Shown: piece by piece, positions 1-11,700 of the stretch | Numbering within the stretch: position 1 is the first letter of the stretch | Layout of the letters: the number at the start of each line of letters is the position of its first letter | From: Gossypium raimondii | Taxonomy: Eukaryota > Streptophyta > Magnoliopsida > Malvales > Malvaceae | DNA: 64,000 nt | Direction of reading: 5' to 3' | Assembly (NCBI RefSeq): GCF_025698545.1 | Contig: NC_068571.1 | Coordinates: forward strand, 48,827,733-48,891,732 | The notes under the pieces: generated by a model | What the model was told of the DNA's origin: nothing | Databases searched by the model: none | The model's input: the letters and a program-made list of their open reading frames with translations, nothing else | Translations under genes and position numbers: made by a program

Positions 1-551
1 TCAATTACACTTACCCAAAAAATCAGTGAAGCCTAGTGTTTTGTTTTAAACCAATTTATTTTTCTCAAAATTCCTCAAGCTGAATTTTTATTCTAACAAA
101 ATGTTGACATTCATGTCTATACTATATATCAAGATTCTCATCCATAATTAAATTTTAATTTAATTTTAAAATTAGTAAAAATACTTATTTTAATAAAACA
201 ATAAATATATTATTTTAAAATCTTATACTTTATTATTTATTATATATTGAAGAGTTAATTTGCGAAAGGGAATGAACTAAAAAAGATTGAAAAGAAAATG
301 GCACTGTTTCAATGTAAAATGAAGAACCAAAAAGAAGCACTATTTTGTACATACACAAAAACAAAACAAACAAAAAAAACCTTCATTAACCATTCATAGG
401 ATTCTGAACTAAGCTAGAAAATTAAGATAGAATGATTGAACAGTAGACGACGACGTAATGGAAGTCGAGCAATCGGTGGTAAGTAATCGAAATGAATTTT
501 CTTATCGCCACCAAGTGCTTGACCACATTGAAACACCCACAAAACGGGCAT
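1..551. other. A+T-rich flank; out-of-frame 3' remainder of the zinc-finger gene
   Basis: Positions 1-420 are A+T-rich with no convincing reading frame. Positions about 424-551 continue the neighbouring ZAT-type gene on the minus strand, but in two other frames. One frame reads ECPFC, the start of a third C2H2 finger; another reads FQCGQALGGDKKIH, the rest of that finger. No separate gene is seen. Confidence 0.6.
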
Positions 552-1169
552 TCAAAGATAGGTTCTTTGTTGATGAATCTTATGATCAGTAGCATCACCG
601 CCATTTTCATCATCATCTTCTTCTTCTTGGGAAATCTTCTTGCTTTTCAGTTTGTGACTAGCTCTATGCCCACCCAAAGCCTGGTGAGATCTGAAAGTTC
701 TATTGCATGTCCCACACTTGTAGCGCTTTGGGTGAACCTTGGCTGCACCAAAGAACTCATCATCTTCTTCATCCTTCTCATTATCAGAACCCACACCAGC
801 ATCAGATATTTCATAACCTTGGGTTAGTTTTGGATTATTACTCCGTTGATCCCTTGAAAGCATTAAAAGACACAGGGCAGCATCTTCAACAGAGAGAGGT
901 GAACTCACCGAGTCAGATGGTGAGCCGGTCATCGCCATGTTGGAGGAGAACTTGCGAAGAGTTTTAGATCTTTTCCCGGTTGGGTACTTAGCAGACTCGG
1001 TGGACTCAGTAGAAAGTTCATGTTTGGTGGAAGCAAGAGGTGGGTTGGAAGAAGAAGTAGAAGATGGTGAGGAGAATCTACCAAAGTGAGATTTCATGTG
1101 AGCACCCAAGGCTTTGCCGTTGGAGAATCTTCGGAGACAGATCGTACATAGTCTGGAATTTTGATCCAT
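552..1169 (-). CDS. ZAT1/ZAT4/ZAT9-like C2H2 zinc-finger regulator, C-terminal finger out of frame
   Basis: This single-exon gene encodes a plant C2H2 zinc-finger protein, a nuclear DNA-binding regulator usually linked to stress or developmental repression. The start is placed at MDQN (1169) because a finger of the N-terminal ZAT type follows at once (CTIC...NGKALGAHMKSH, residues about 8-28). An upstream in-frame ATG at 1202 would add 11 residues. Further on come the subfamily motif ALCLLMLSRD and a QALGGH finger (YKCGTC...HRASH), then an acidic stretch. The family normally has a third finger close behind the second. Here the frame closes at 552, and the third finger appears downstream in pieces: ECPFC in one frame, FQCGQALGGDKKIH in another, with Asp where the first zinc-binding His should be. 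The two upstream fingers may still be translated. Identity is firm; intactness is doubtful. Confidence 0.8.
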   Translation of the reverse strand: MDQNSRLCTICLRRFSNGKALGAHMKSHFGRFSSPSSTSSSNPPLASTKHELSTESTESAKYPTGKRSKTLRKFSSNMAMTGSPSDSVSSPLSVEDAALCLLMLSRDQRSNNPKLTQGYEISDAGVGSDNEKDEEDDEFFGAAKVHPKRYKCGTCNRTFRSHQALGGHRASHKLKSKKISQEEEDDDENGGDATDHKIHQQRTYL

Positions 1170-1326
1170 GGCCGTAAGCGAGATGAAACAACACGAGAAC
1201 AAAGGAGTGTGGGTTAAAAAGAAGAAGGGAGATTAGTATTGTTATTTATTATATAATTGTTAAGCCTTTCTTTGCCGAATCTGAACATAAGCACATAAGG
1301 TCCGGAGCAACTCTCACCTTGTCTAA

Positions 1327-1481
1327 GGTTGGGTTTAGATGGGCGATTGGCTGCGGTGCGGTACAGTGCGTTTAGTTTACTTTTTGTCTCACGCTACAGT
1401 ATTGCTACAGTATTTAATCTCACCGCCACCACTGTTTTTACACTAACCGCAGGTAAACTCACCGCCCAACCAAACCCACCC
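1327..1481. mobile_element. Tourist-like (PIF/Harbinger-type) MITE
   Basis: A 155-bp element with imperfect inverted ends: left GGTTGGGTTTAGATGGGCG, right end read backwards GGGTGGGTTTGGTTGGGCG. A TAA trinucleotide lies directly outside each end. A 3-bp TAA/TTA duplication with G-rich ends is typical of Tourist MITEs. There is no coding capacity. A degraded relative sharing the internal TCTCACGCTAC and TTTTTACACTAA blocks lies at about 20795-20915. Confidence 0.65.
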
Positions 1482-1576
1482 TAATCTATTAATTTTTTAA
1501 TTTATCTCTATTTTAAATTTATTTATATACATTAGTATTATTTAATCACATGCATAGTAAACTAAAAGTTTAATTA

Positions 1577-1727
1577 GGCTTCGTTTAGTATTACTTCTCA
1601 AAAAAATTTTCGAGAAAAAAAATACTTTTGGGGAGAAGCTAAACAGCAACTTGTTTAAAAATGTTTTCCTCTCAAAAGTGTTTTTTTGTCTGAAAAGTGC
1701 TTCTTAAAAGTAATACTAAACACACCC
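1577..1727. mobile_element. Tourist-like MITE, 151 bp
   Basis: Inverted ends GGCTTCGTTTAGTATTAC (left) and, read backwards, GGGTGTGTTTAGTATTAC (right) flank an A-rich core without a reading frame. TTA lies directly outside each end (1574-1576 and 1728-1730), the duplication expected for PIF/Harbinger-derived MITEs. The family differs from the MITE 96 bp to its left. Confidence 0.75.
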
Positions 1728-1730
1728 TTA

Positions 1731-2640
1731 GTTGACATGATTGGTTAGACCATCTTGATCAATAATGATGTGACAAAAAGAGAATTTACATTGAATTTAT
1801 TAAAGAACCTGAAAGATTCTTCATTTATCAAGTGTTGTTTGTTCTCAAAGAAGATTTATTCAATCTCACTAGCAAAAGTTAAGATTGGATCTCTTACATT
1901 TTTTTAAAGAAATATGTGCCCATTTATCCAACAAGTGGATATTTTGATATAATTCGGTAGATGCATCTACAAGTTAATCACATGTGAGTTATCAACTCGC
2001 AACCTGTAGTTTGTGAGATTATTTGTTTAAGAACAAAACTTTCAAATTATGCAGTCGAGATAATTCTTGCTAATGTTAGTGAATTTATACTCGAGTTTTA
2101 ATAATTACTGTTTGCTAGATACTCAGTGCAAGTAAGTATTGGAAAGCCTAATACGTGTATAAAATGGTTTAACAGAATTTATAAAGTAAATGTCTTCAAT
2201 TAGTAGTTAAATCATATCTTTTGAGAGAAAAAGTTTTTGTTTATAAGGAAATGACATTTTACATGAATTAACACTTATATGCATCATGTCAATAAGTTAT
2301 TATAAAACTCTCTATTAGAATTGGCTTTTGGTCAGTAACCCAACACAACTCATTTTAAAATTTTGAATGTGCAATGTATGTTCAAGTTGCTCTATCACAA
2401 TGCACAAAATGAACATTTCAAGAAAGTTTGGTATATATATTAATTATGAATTTCCTTATATTATTAAATGTTTTGGACGAATTAGAGATTCAATTTAGTT
2501 ATCTATCTCAATAATCAATCACAATCATATCAATTCAATTCAATTAACCATTTTCAACTCATCTCAATATCATGCCGTGCAAAACAATATAAATATGCAA
2601 CAATTAAAGTGATATGAATCATAGAAATAGAAACCGAACA
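1731..2640. other. Intergenic, no gene seen
   Basis: A+T-rich sequence without a long reading frame, recognisable repeat ends or RNA gene. It separates the zinc-finger gene and its MITEs from the older repeat debris to the right. Confidence 0.5.
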
Positions 2641-3640
2641 CTTGAGCTACTTGTCGTTAGCTCTCGCTTTTCTTTTTCCTCTCGACGATTCAGTGATGTT
2701 GTTAACTATGAATAATCACAAAACATATCAAAATATCAAATTCCAGTCAATTCACAATCAATTATCCGTTTATGCAAATTTTGTACTTTATTCAATTTAG
2801 TGCTTAAACCCATGACAAACATAACTTTCAATTAAAAGCTTTGAATTGAAATCCGATTTCACATATACTCATTAGGGACCTCCTATTTTTTATTTCTATG
2901 TCAATTTTAAATTTTATTCAATTTTCTCCCTAATATACAAAATTAACAATTAAACTTTAAATTTTAGTCCTTTTCATAATTTAAACTTAATTTCTCATAA
3001 ATTCATACAAATTTCATCAAATTCTCAATAATGGTAACTTTCTAAACTATAAAAATTTACAAATTAATAAATGGGTCAGCCGAATGAAGCTCTCATAACC
3101 TTAAATTTATAAAATTACAAGAAAATTACTTGAATTACTTACCTAATTACTTAGCCGAATGGTAGGAAAAATATTGAAGTTTTCTTTGTTTTTCTTTTGT
3201 GGAGGACGGTCTAATGTGGAAGATGAAGAGAAATTTCTCTTTCTTTCCTACACAAATTGTATTTATTCTTAACGTAATGTTGTTCAACTTAAGTTAATTA
3301 TGCTTTAGTTAAGAATTAATCTTAATTCTACTTAATTAATCAATCATCATTATATAGTCTACTAAGTCTTATTTTAACAAGGTCTAACTGTTGTTTGGAC
3401 ATTTAGTAAATTGCAATTTAAGTTCCAAGTCATTTTCTAATTAAAATCTATAGTGATTAAATTTTACAATTTAGTCTCGGGTCTTAATTAATCACAATTT
3501 CGATTAAATTAACTACTCAAATTGCAATTCACCTATACAATAACTCTATAAATATTTTTATTTAATATTTACAAGCTTGAAATGGGATCCCGAAACCACA
3601 ATTTTCAATACCACTAAAACCTGAGTTGTTACAATGATGA
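2640..3640. repeat. Probable fossil LTR-type fragment
   Basis: Non-coding, A+T-rich sequence with the texture of cotton Gypsy-type LTR debris as I remember it: runs such as 'ttagtcc' and 'aaattttagtcc', and an end reading 'gagttgttaca' near 3625. I could not find a second LTR, a primer-binding site or coding parts. It is an old, broken remnant at best and the family call is weak. Confidence 0.3.
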
Positions 3641-3744
3641 TTTTTGTTACTTTAATATTTCAATCAATTTCTTTTCTATTAAAACCTTCCAAATTGATTT
3701 ATTTTGATTTTGGGGATGTGTTAAATATTTAATTATAATATTAA

Positions 3745-4560
3745 CTGTTTTATCAATATTGGGGATACTATTTTGTTGTCCCGAAAGACCCCAAGATGTC
3801 TACTAGTGTTTGGTTTTTTGCACCTCCTAAACGTGCTGATGCGACAATTTGGAGAATGCTTTTCTTTGCTGTTATATGGTCCATTTGATTGCTTAGAAAT
3901 AATTCAAAATTTTTCGGCAAAGTTTTGGATTTCCTGTTATTGATCAATACACCTTAATGGCGATCATCCATTTAATTTGTTCTTTAATTCCCCTAACCAA
4001 GTTGTCTTGGAGAGGAAGAATAAGGGGACTAACTTTAGCGCCCGATGAGTGTAGCCTCCCCTTGGGTGCTAAAATTCAATGTCGATAGCTCTGCTAAAGA
4101 TGGTGTGGAAGGCATTGGAGGTATTCTCCGAAATGGAAAAGGCCCGGCACTCGTGATTTTCTAATGCCCTCTCTATCTGAGATTCTAGCTATTTGGAAAG
4201 CGCTTGTCATTTGCTTTGATCTTGTTGTCAATTGATGCACTGATCCTTCTCTAGCACGGGGTGTCGTTGGGAATTTCATTAGTAGTTTTATTAGGAAGGT
4301 TCTTCATATTTTTGGATAATTCGTCATATATCCCGCAATACTAATATGGAGGATAATAATCTCGCCAAAGTAGGGGCCAATAGAGACTGTTATTTATTGC
4401 AATACTTTGCCTAACCTTTTTCACTTCCTTCCACAACTTTTGCTACCCAGGTGTGCTCTTATTTTAGCGTGGTGTTACTTTTTTCCTAAGTACTAGATTA
4501 TGTTTGTTTTTGACTTTGTATTGAGCATTGTTGAATCAATAAATTTGATATGTTTACCTA
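3745..4560 (+). mobile_element. L1-type LINE 3' fragment (RT tail and RNase H remnant)
   Basis: Broken reading frames on the plus strand match the C-terminal part of plant LINE ORF2. Around 3850-3910 the sequence reads WRMLFFAVIWSIW, the zf-RVT region. From about 4066 it reads LKFNVDSSAKDGVEGIGG followed by ILRNGKG, the start of the fused RNase H domain. A late piece near 4355 reads NNLAKVGANRD. The usual LINE order RT, zf-RVT, RNase H is kept. Stops and frame changes are frequent (for example a stop soon after the RNase H start), so this is a dead 5'-truncated copy. I did not identify target-site duplications. Confidence 0.7.
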
Positions 4561-5749
4561 TAAAAGAATGTCCATAAAACGATTTAATGAATTCATCTCT
4601 AAATTAATATGTAATTGAATTAAATATAAATTACAAATATTTAATTATTAATTGCAAATATAAGATTTTTTTTTTAAATATGACGAAGATAAGTGCACAT
4701 TCTTAAAATTATAGAAGTATATTTTACATTAAACTATCATAGGTATATTTACCCAAATAAAATAATAATAACTGATAATTTGAAATGTATATGATAGCTT
4801 TTATTTTAAGCTGTTGCAAAAGTTTTGAGAAATAAAATGGCAGGTAATTAATGATAAATTATTAGACTTAGCTCTTTTTCTCATCGAAATTAGATGAATA
4901 TATTCATTGTTGGTAGTAATAACTAATTTTTTACTATGTGTTATTCAGAAATGTAAACACTTAATATGTGCTCTATTTTTATAAATACAGATCAAAACCT
5001 CATAATTAAGATATGAGATAAACAACCACTATCTATTTTTCAAAAAAAAACATTTGAAGAGATTAATTAGGTACAAGAAAAAAGTTTGACTGCTCAAATC
5101 GGTATGAAAGTCCAATCTAATATGTTCGATAAAATTGATCTCTTCTTTTTCTCATGATTTGATGAAATTGATTTATCAGATAAAATCAGTTTCATATTTA
5201 CTTTTTAAATATTTGAATTTAAAAAATGAAGTAGTCTAAATGATGAGATATTAACCTATGTAGGGAACAAGTTAAAGACAGGAAGGCGAGCTAATATGGA
5301 ATGGGTTGGGCTGTTTATATCTTCACAACTATATAAAATGATCCCACATTGACTGTATTTTGTTTGATGCAAATGTTTTTATATTTATCGAAATTTTAAG
5401 AATCAGGGTGACAGAAATTTTAGTCCATTAAAATTGAAAATTTTATTTTGATTTTTAAAATTTTAAATTAGTATATAATAAAATTTAAGCTATTAGATAG
5501 ATTGCATTTTAACCCTCGCAGAAATATACAATTAAATAGGATATTCGTAATTTATTATAGATTTTGATGTTTGCCCAACTCCTCCCTTTTTACCTTATGC
5601 TATTTGAATCTAAGTTTTCTTGTTTAGTATTGGAGATCACATAAGTTTATTCCATAGAAGCTATTTACCGTAGATAAATTTTCATCCTTAGCTTTCATCT
5701 ACCAAGTTGTTTCACCATTTTTTTCTTCTATTGTAAGTGGCACTGGAAA
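4561..5749. other. Intergenic, SMC2 3' side
   Basis: A+T-rich sequence with no recognised gene or clear element. The last few hundred bases before 5750 would hold the SMC2 3' untranslated region on the minus strand. Confidence 0.5.
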
Positions 5750-8700
5750 TTACCTGCTCGGCTTAGAAGCAACAGTCCTCTGGACAGTGGAAACGCCATC
5801 CACGAATTTTGTCCGGAACAGAACATTAGCGTTGTTAAACATGCCCTCTTTCAGTGAAACTACGATAAACTGCAAGTTTCAACAACAAATGTTCAAGATC
5901 AGTTCAATGACTAAATTCCATCAAAACTAGGCAAGCCATGTCAACATGAATACTTCCACCACTGCATGAATTGCGGTGCATTGTGTATCAACAACACCAT
6001 TGTCCACATGTCAGACTTATACAGACTATTAACTTATCACATTTATCAAACCTGAGATTGTGGAAAGTGAGCTTTAATCATTCTCCCTATATTCTGAGTG
6101 TGTCTTAGATCAAGTGCTGCATCGACCTGTTGCAACCATGTCGAAAAGAAGTCTATCACTTTTGACTGTCATTCCATGAAAAAAAATGCGCTCAAAACAA
6201 TTTGTAGAAAGAAGTAAAACCAGAATGTACAGTTCCGAAAGAAAACACAGGCCTGGAAGAGGATCGTGGTTGTGCTAGTTTGCACATTTGCTACTGTCTA
6301 TAAATGCATAAATCATCTTTTAATACATGATAATTGCCTATTCTGTCGTTTTATGTTGTTATCATGTTTTTTGTAATAATTAAGAATAGCATCGTCACCA
6401 AAAACCCTGTGTGGACTTGCTGAGGTTTAGTTTTGAAGATGCCACTCCCCCATAGCACGAAAATTAAATCCAATTACTTAACCGGACCCACTTTCATGAA
6501 ACAATGAACCTTACTGGGCAGAAAAAATATCAGCACCCTACCGGTTTGGGATGTGTGCAGGTATTGAGCGGGCAGTAGAAGCAAGTAGGAAGAAGAAAAT
6601 AAGCATACCTCGTCAAGTATATAAAATGGAGCGGGGTTAAACAGCAGCAGAGCCAAGATTAAAGAAAGTGCAAGTAGAGACTTTTGACCTCCACTCAGTT
6701 CAGACAAGGACTGTTTCCAAACACCTCCAAACGCAACACGGGCCTCAAGACCATCTAAGAAGCTGCAACCTTCTGGGGGTTCGAGCTTTGCCATGGCTCC
6801 GGGCAAAAGGGTAGAAAAGATGGACCCAAAGTCTCTTTAAGAAAAGTGCATCACGAAGACCCAGCAAAATTAACTTTTAGACACCTCAAAATCAAAATAG
6901 CCATAGGAGAGATGAAACATAACATCTAAAAAACGAGATTCAAACAGATACGTAAAATGCAGAAAAACCAAGGAACATAACGGAAAGTAATGCTTACTTG
7001 TTAACTTTGACCAAAGTGACCTTAAGTGTTTCTTTCTTCTTCTCATCTAGTTCTTCAAGCGTCTTCTTAATTTTAGACTTGTCATTCTAGACAGAGGAAC
7101 CATAGGATAAGGAAAAGTTAAATGCTAAAAAAGATGACAGATTGAGAGTATCTAACCTCTACAGTGTTTTTCTTGGACATCAGATTATTATATTCATCTT
7201 CTGCTTTCTCAAACATTGCCACTACTTTTTTGTTCATTCTTTTTCCAAGGCTTTATGAGAGGCGACCAAAAAAAAATTGAAAATCAAGTCAAACCAAGGA
7301 AAAGTGAGCAATAACCTCTCATATTATTAGAAGCTAATAAGTACGATATTGTTCTGGACTACATGAATATGAAAAAAAATTGCGACAGAATTTATTTAAC
7401 TCTGCACCTTGATTGTTCGGCTTGAAGCTTGTCAAGTTCTTCCCTTGTTTTAAGAGGATCACAGGATGCAAAATCATAATCCGTTCCACCTTTGCCAAAA
7501 AATTGTCTTTCAGTAGCAACCCAGGCGTGCTTCTCAATCAATTTGTCAACTTTCATGGAGCAATCTTTCTGCTCCCTCTCCGTTTGCTTTACCTAAGAGA
7601 CAATAATAAGTAGTATTTAACTACATCAAGTTATAGGAGATCTACATGGACTACTAAAAAAAACTTACCTCGTTGTCCAACCTTTTCCTCTCAAGCTTTA
7701 TGTCACTAAGCTTAAGCTGAAGTTTTTGCTGCTCCTTAATAAAGCTGCTAATTTGGGAATCACACTCCTTACTCTTTAAACGAATTGAGCCTAACTCAGA
7801 TTGCAATTGGTCATGGTTTTTATTTAGAGTATCAACCTACACCAGAGAGCATGAAAAAAATTATTTTTATAACATAGAAATAAACAAGATAGGAATCTGC
7901 CAGTACCTTGGCTTCTACTTCCAAATTAAGATTGTAAATCTGTGTTCTCAAGGAAGCCAATTGGCTCTCTAAAGATGATTGTTCTTGTTTAACTGCTTCT
8001 CGTTCCATAACAAGCATCTCTATTTCATTTTCATGCTCCTAAAACATGCAATAGCAAGTCCAAGAAATGAATGAGCCAAAATAAACTAAGTCTTCATCTG
8101 TACTCAAAATTAAACCACAACCGATTTCTAAAAGAAAACAAGGGAGACTTAGACATTCAAATTCTACAACCACCATCCACCACCCCTCCCCAAAAAAAAA
8201 AAAAAAAATTGGTAGTGTGACTAGTGCTTATAATGGTAACCACATTAACTAAAATCCAAAAACATCTACAAACACAAATTCAACATAAACCGTGTCTCTA
8301 GAATCAATAACAATATAGCAACGCTGCATAAAAAGTTCAAATAAGTTAACTCTTTGTTTCTTCAAAATCACTTTTACAGGAACTACGAAAAAGTGTCAAT
8401 ATACCTTTAGATCCTTTGAAGCCAACAACAATTGAGATTTTGTAGCCTTAATCTTTCTCTTCAAGGTTTTAAGTCTGCCCTCTCTATTATTCTCATGATC
8501 CCTAATTGATTTCTCAAGTTGCAAAATTGCACTAACATGCTTTTCATACAAAGTTTGCTTTTCTTTAACAGCTGAGTTTGCTACTACAAGTTCTTGCTCA
8601 ATGTTCTTTATCATTTCTGCAAGCTAGTTTCATTTAAAAGAAGGAAATGAGAAAATTAAAAGAAGGAAAGGAAAAAAAATAGGGGATTCATGATGGCTTA

Positions 8701-11700
8701 AATGAGATAAATTTATTGGTTAAAAGTATAATAAAAAAGAGAGAAGTAAGATGCTCATTTTTCTCTGCCCTGTTCTGGAATAAGGAAAGGTCATGCATTT
8801 TAAGTTCTAACTGAGCTTTAAGGTGCATGAACCTTTTCTGAAGAGGCTGTAGGTCTGCAATCTACAAGACCAGAAAAATGAAGACAATAAACAATTGAAA
8901 ACAGTGGAAATTTGATTTACTGTAGAAACTGGCACTTAAGTGGCAAATAAACGTTCAAAACAAAATACAATAGAACCTGGGAACAAATAGAATACAGATT
9001 TTTCCATTCATAGAAAATGTGATTTTGAATATCGGAATAATTACTGAAATCAAAGATCCAGTTAGATAATACAGCTACCAACGTATTGAAAATCCTGGAT
9101 ATGGACAAGTGTCGATCTGTGCAATTGATATCACTGCAGCAATATTTCCATGAATGGATTAAAACCATACAGACTATTCAGTCTTAAATTAATGAATCAT
9201 AAATCGATAGAACTGTATAACAAGTCCCCATCAAAATGTAAAATGCAAAATTTGACACTGACTTCATGATTCTGATGATCCATCAAAAGCAAGGGTGCAG
9301 AGTGTAATTTTTTTCTTTCCAGGAAGCCAAAAAGAGAGGATGTGACATGATGCGCAGCAATTGTACTTTTAATCAATCCTCTCAATCAATTCATTTTCTG
9401 ATAAGAGCGAGCATGCTTAAGAACAATTACAAGTCAGAATCTAAATGGAAATGATATTTGCTATGGAATAATATAGTTTTGTATCGTACATGATATAAAC
9501 CAACTAGTCGAATCTTAGTCTCAATCACATAATAGAATTAATCCTCAAATTGGCAGTTAACAACAATAACACGAAAATAAAAATAAAATATGTTCTTATT
9601 AATATTAGAATCAGATGTATCTAAGATAGCAGGTGATTATATCCATACATCAAAGAACAATTCAGCTAACTCATACAAGAATCTGACAAGACACAAATGC
9701 ATCAGTAACGTACTAAATATGAAAAGATATTCATTCAATGCAGATTACCTTCATTTTAATTTCAGATAACCTCTTCTGATGACCTGCAAGTTTTGATTCA
9801 CACTCTGCTAAATCATGAAGTTGTCTAAGCAGATCACCCCCACCCCTGTGAAAAAGGCCTCAATTTTCAAACCTCTTAATTTACACAACTAATTACTTGG
9901 AGACAATTACTTAGGACAAGTTATAAGAAGAAAAACAGTCACTTTCTAAAAAAAATTTAACATCCACTCCAACCTTTCCAAAAGCAAAATGAAACCTCAA
10001 GTTTCAGGGGAAAGAAAGAGGGAAGAAAGGACAAATACTAAAATACTTTACGAGAATAAATAACCATGTACCTGCGGCTTCCACCAGTCAAAAGACCACT
10101 AGGTTGAAATATATCACCTTCAAGGGTGACACTAGGAGTGCGAATTTCCCTATTAAAAGCAACCTGCAATACGTTGAGTTGAAAAGAAAAGAAACCATAC
10201 ATGAACTGACAATTAATATTGTTTTCAGGTGACAAATAAAGGTAAAACTTAGACATGAGCTCTAGCCAAATAAGAGAATAGTGAATCGTTTCACATTGTT
10301 TAAAGAACCACATATAAAAGCATTCAGATGGACATGCCTCCTTTGCAGCATCGGTAGTTTTACAAACAAAAGTAGCTCCAAATACATACTCCATAGCACT
10401 CTGCAGGACCATTCAAAACTTCAGAATAAGACATCAAACAAAATAAAAGTTACCAATATTTCCATCCCGGCTACTTAAAAAGGTCCAAAAGCATGTATAG
10501 CTCAATTAATCGAATTTAAGCACCACATTATAAATTACATTAAGCATACATCAGAAATTTCTAATAGGCACCATGCAGCAGGAGGTTTAACAAATAAAAT
10601 AGCATCATGAAAACATACCTCCAATTCCTCATCATAACCAACCAAAGAAAGTGCCAGCTTTGCATTCTCCTTGCCAACCTGCCAATGCGAACATTAAATC
10701 AGAACAGAGAAAGAGAGATTCAAAAAGAAAAAGAACAAAGACAAAAACAAGAGACCAATTTCATAGCAGCCTGATGAACCCTTGGATGAACAGTACTAGG
10801 TTGGATTTTGTTTAATGGTATAATTGTTACTCTTCTTCGTAGATCACCATTCTGAAGCAACTGCTTTCCAGTATTTTCGGGGTCAACTACCACATTAAAT
10901 AACTTCCCACCAGCAGTAACCTACAAATTGATTTAAAGAGTTACCATATAATTTTGATGGTAGGCTACAAATATATCATTTACATGTTGTCAACCTCTAA
11001 GGCTGCCATTGCTGAGCTATCCTTCACTTTTATCAGTTTTACAACCACTCCTTTCACCTTTGACCTATCAAATTTTTTCACAGGATCACAATAAGTGAAC
11101 TGAACATTTGCTAGCTGTGCTGAAAGATCTTGTACTGTGTCTTTCAACTTCTGGATGAGCTCCAACTCAACTGCACAGTCCTAGATAAATTTGTCCATTA
11201 AAAACAATTTAGCCAAAAGAAAATTCATGGACATTCCACACTGGAGAAAGAAACATATAAGGAACCTTTTGTAAAGTTTCCATCTGGTCTTCTTTGTGTG
11301 GAAGAGATTCCAATTCAATTTTAACTTTTTCCACATCTTTTCTCCTAGAATTAAGCTCATTCTCCACCTCAAGTGCTTCATCACGCTTTGACATTAATTG
11401 ATGCCTTTTCTCTTCCAGCTCCTTTCCACAATGGCTAATTTTCGTTCTCAGCTGTTTCAATTCTGTTTTAGCAGCCCCAACTGCAACCTTAGCATCACCT
11501 AGTTGATCAGCAAGCATTTCTCCTCATTGCCACTGCTCTTGCCAGCTACGATAGCCTGCCATTTTAATGACAGAAAAATTCCTCAGTAAACTTGGTTTAC
11601 TAGTTAACGCAAGAAATATAATGTTTATTATTATAAAAAAATTCACATATGAAGGTGGTTACCTGGTATTCCTTTTCATGCTCTTTGAAACTCTTAGAAA

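Noticed and set aside
7334-7613. Open frames on both strands inside SMC2
   Set aside because: They overlap SMC2 exon 15 and its introns in other frames and have no family resemblance.
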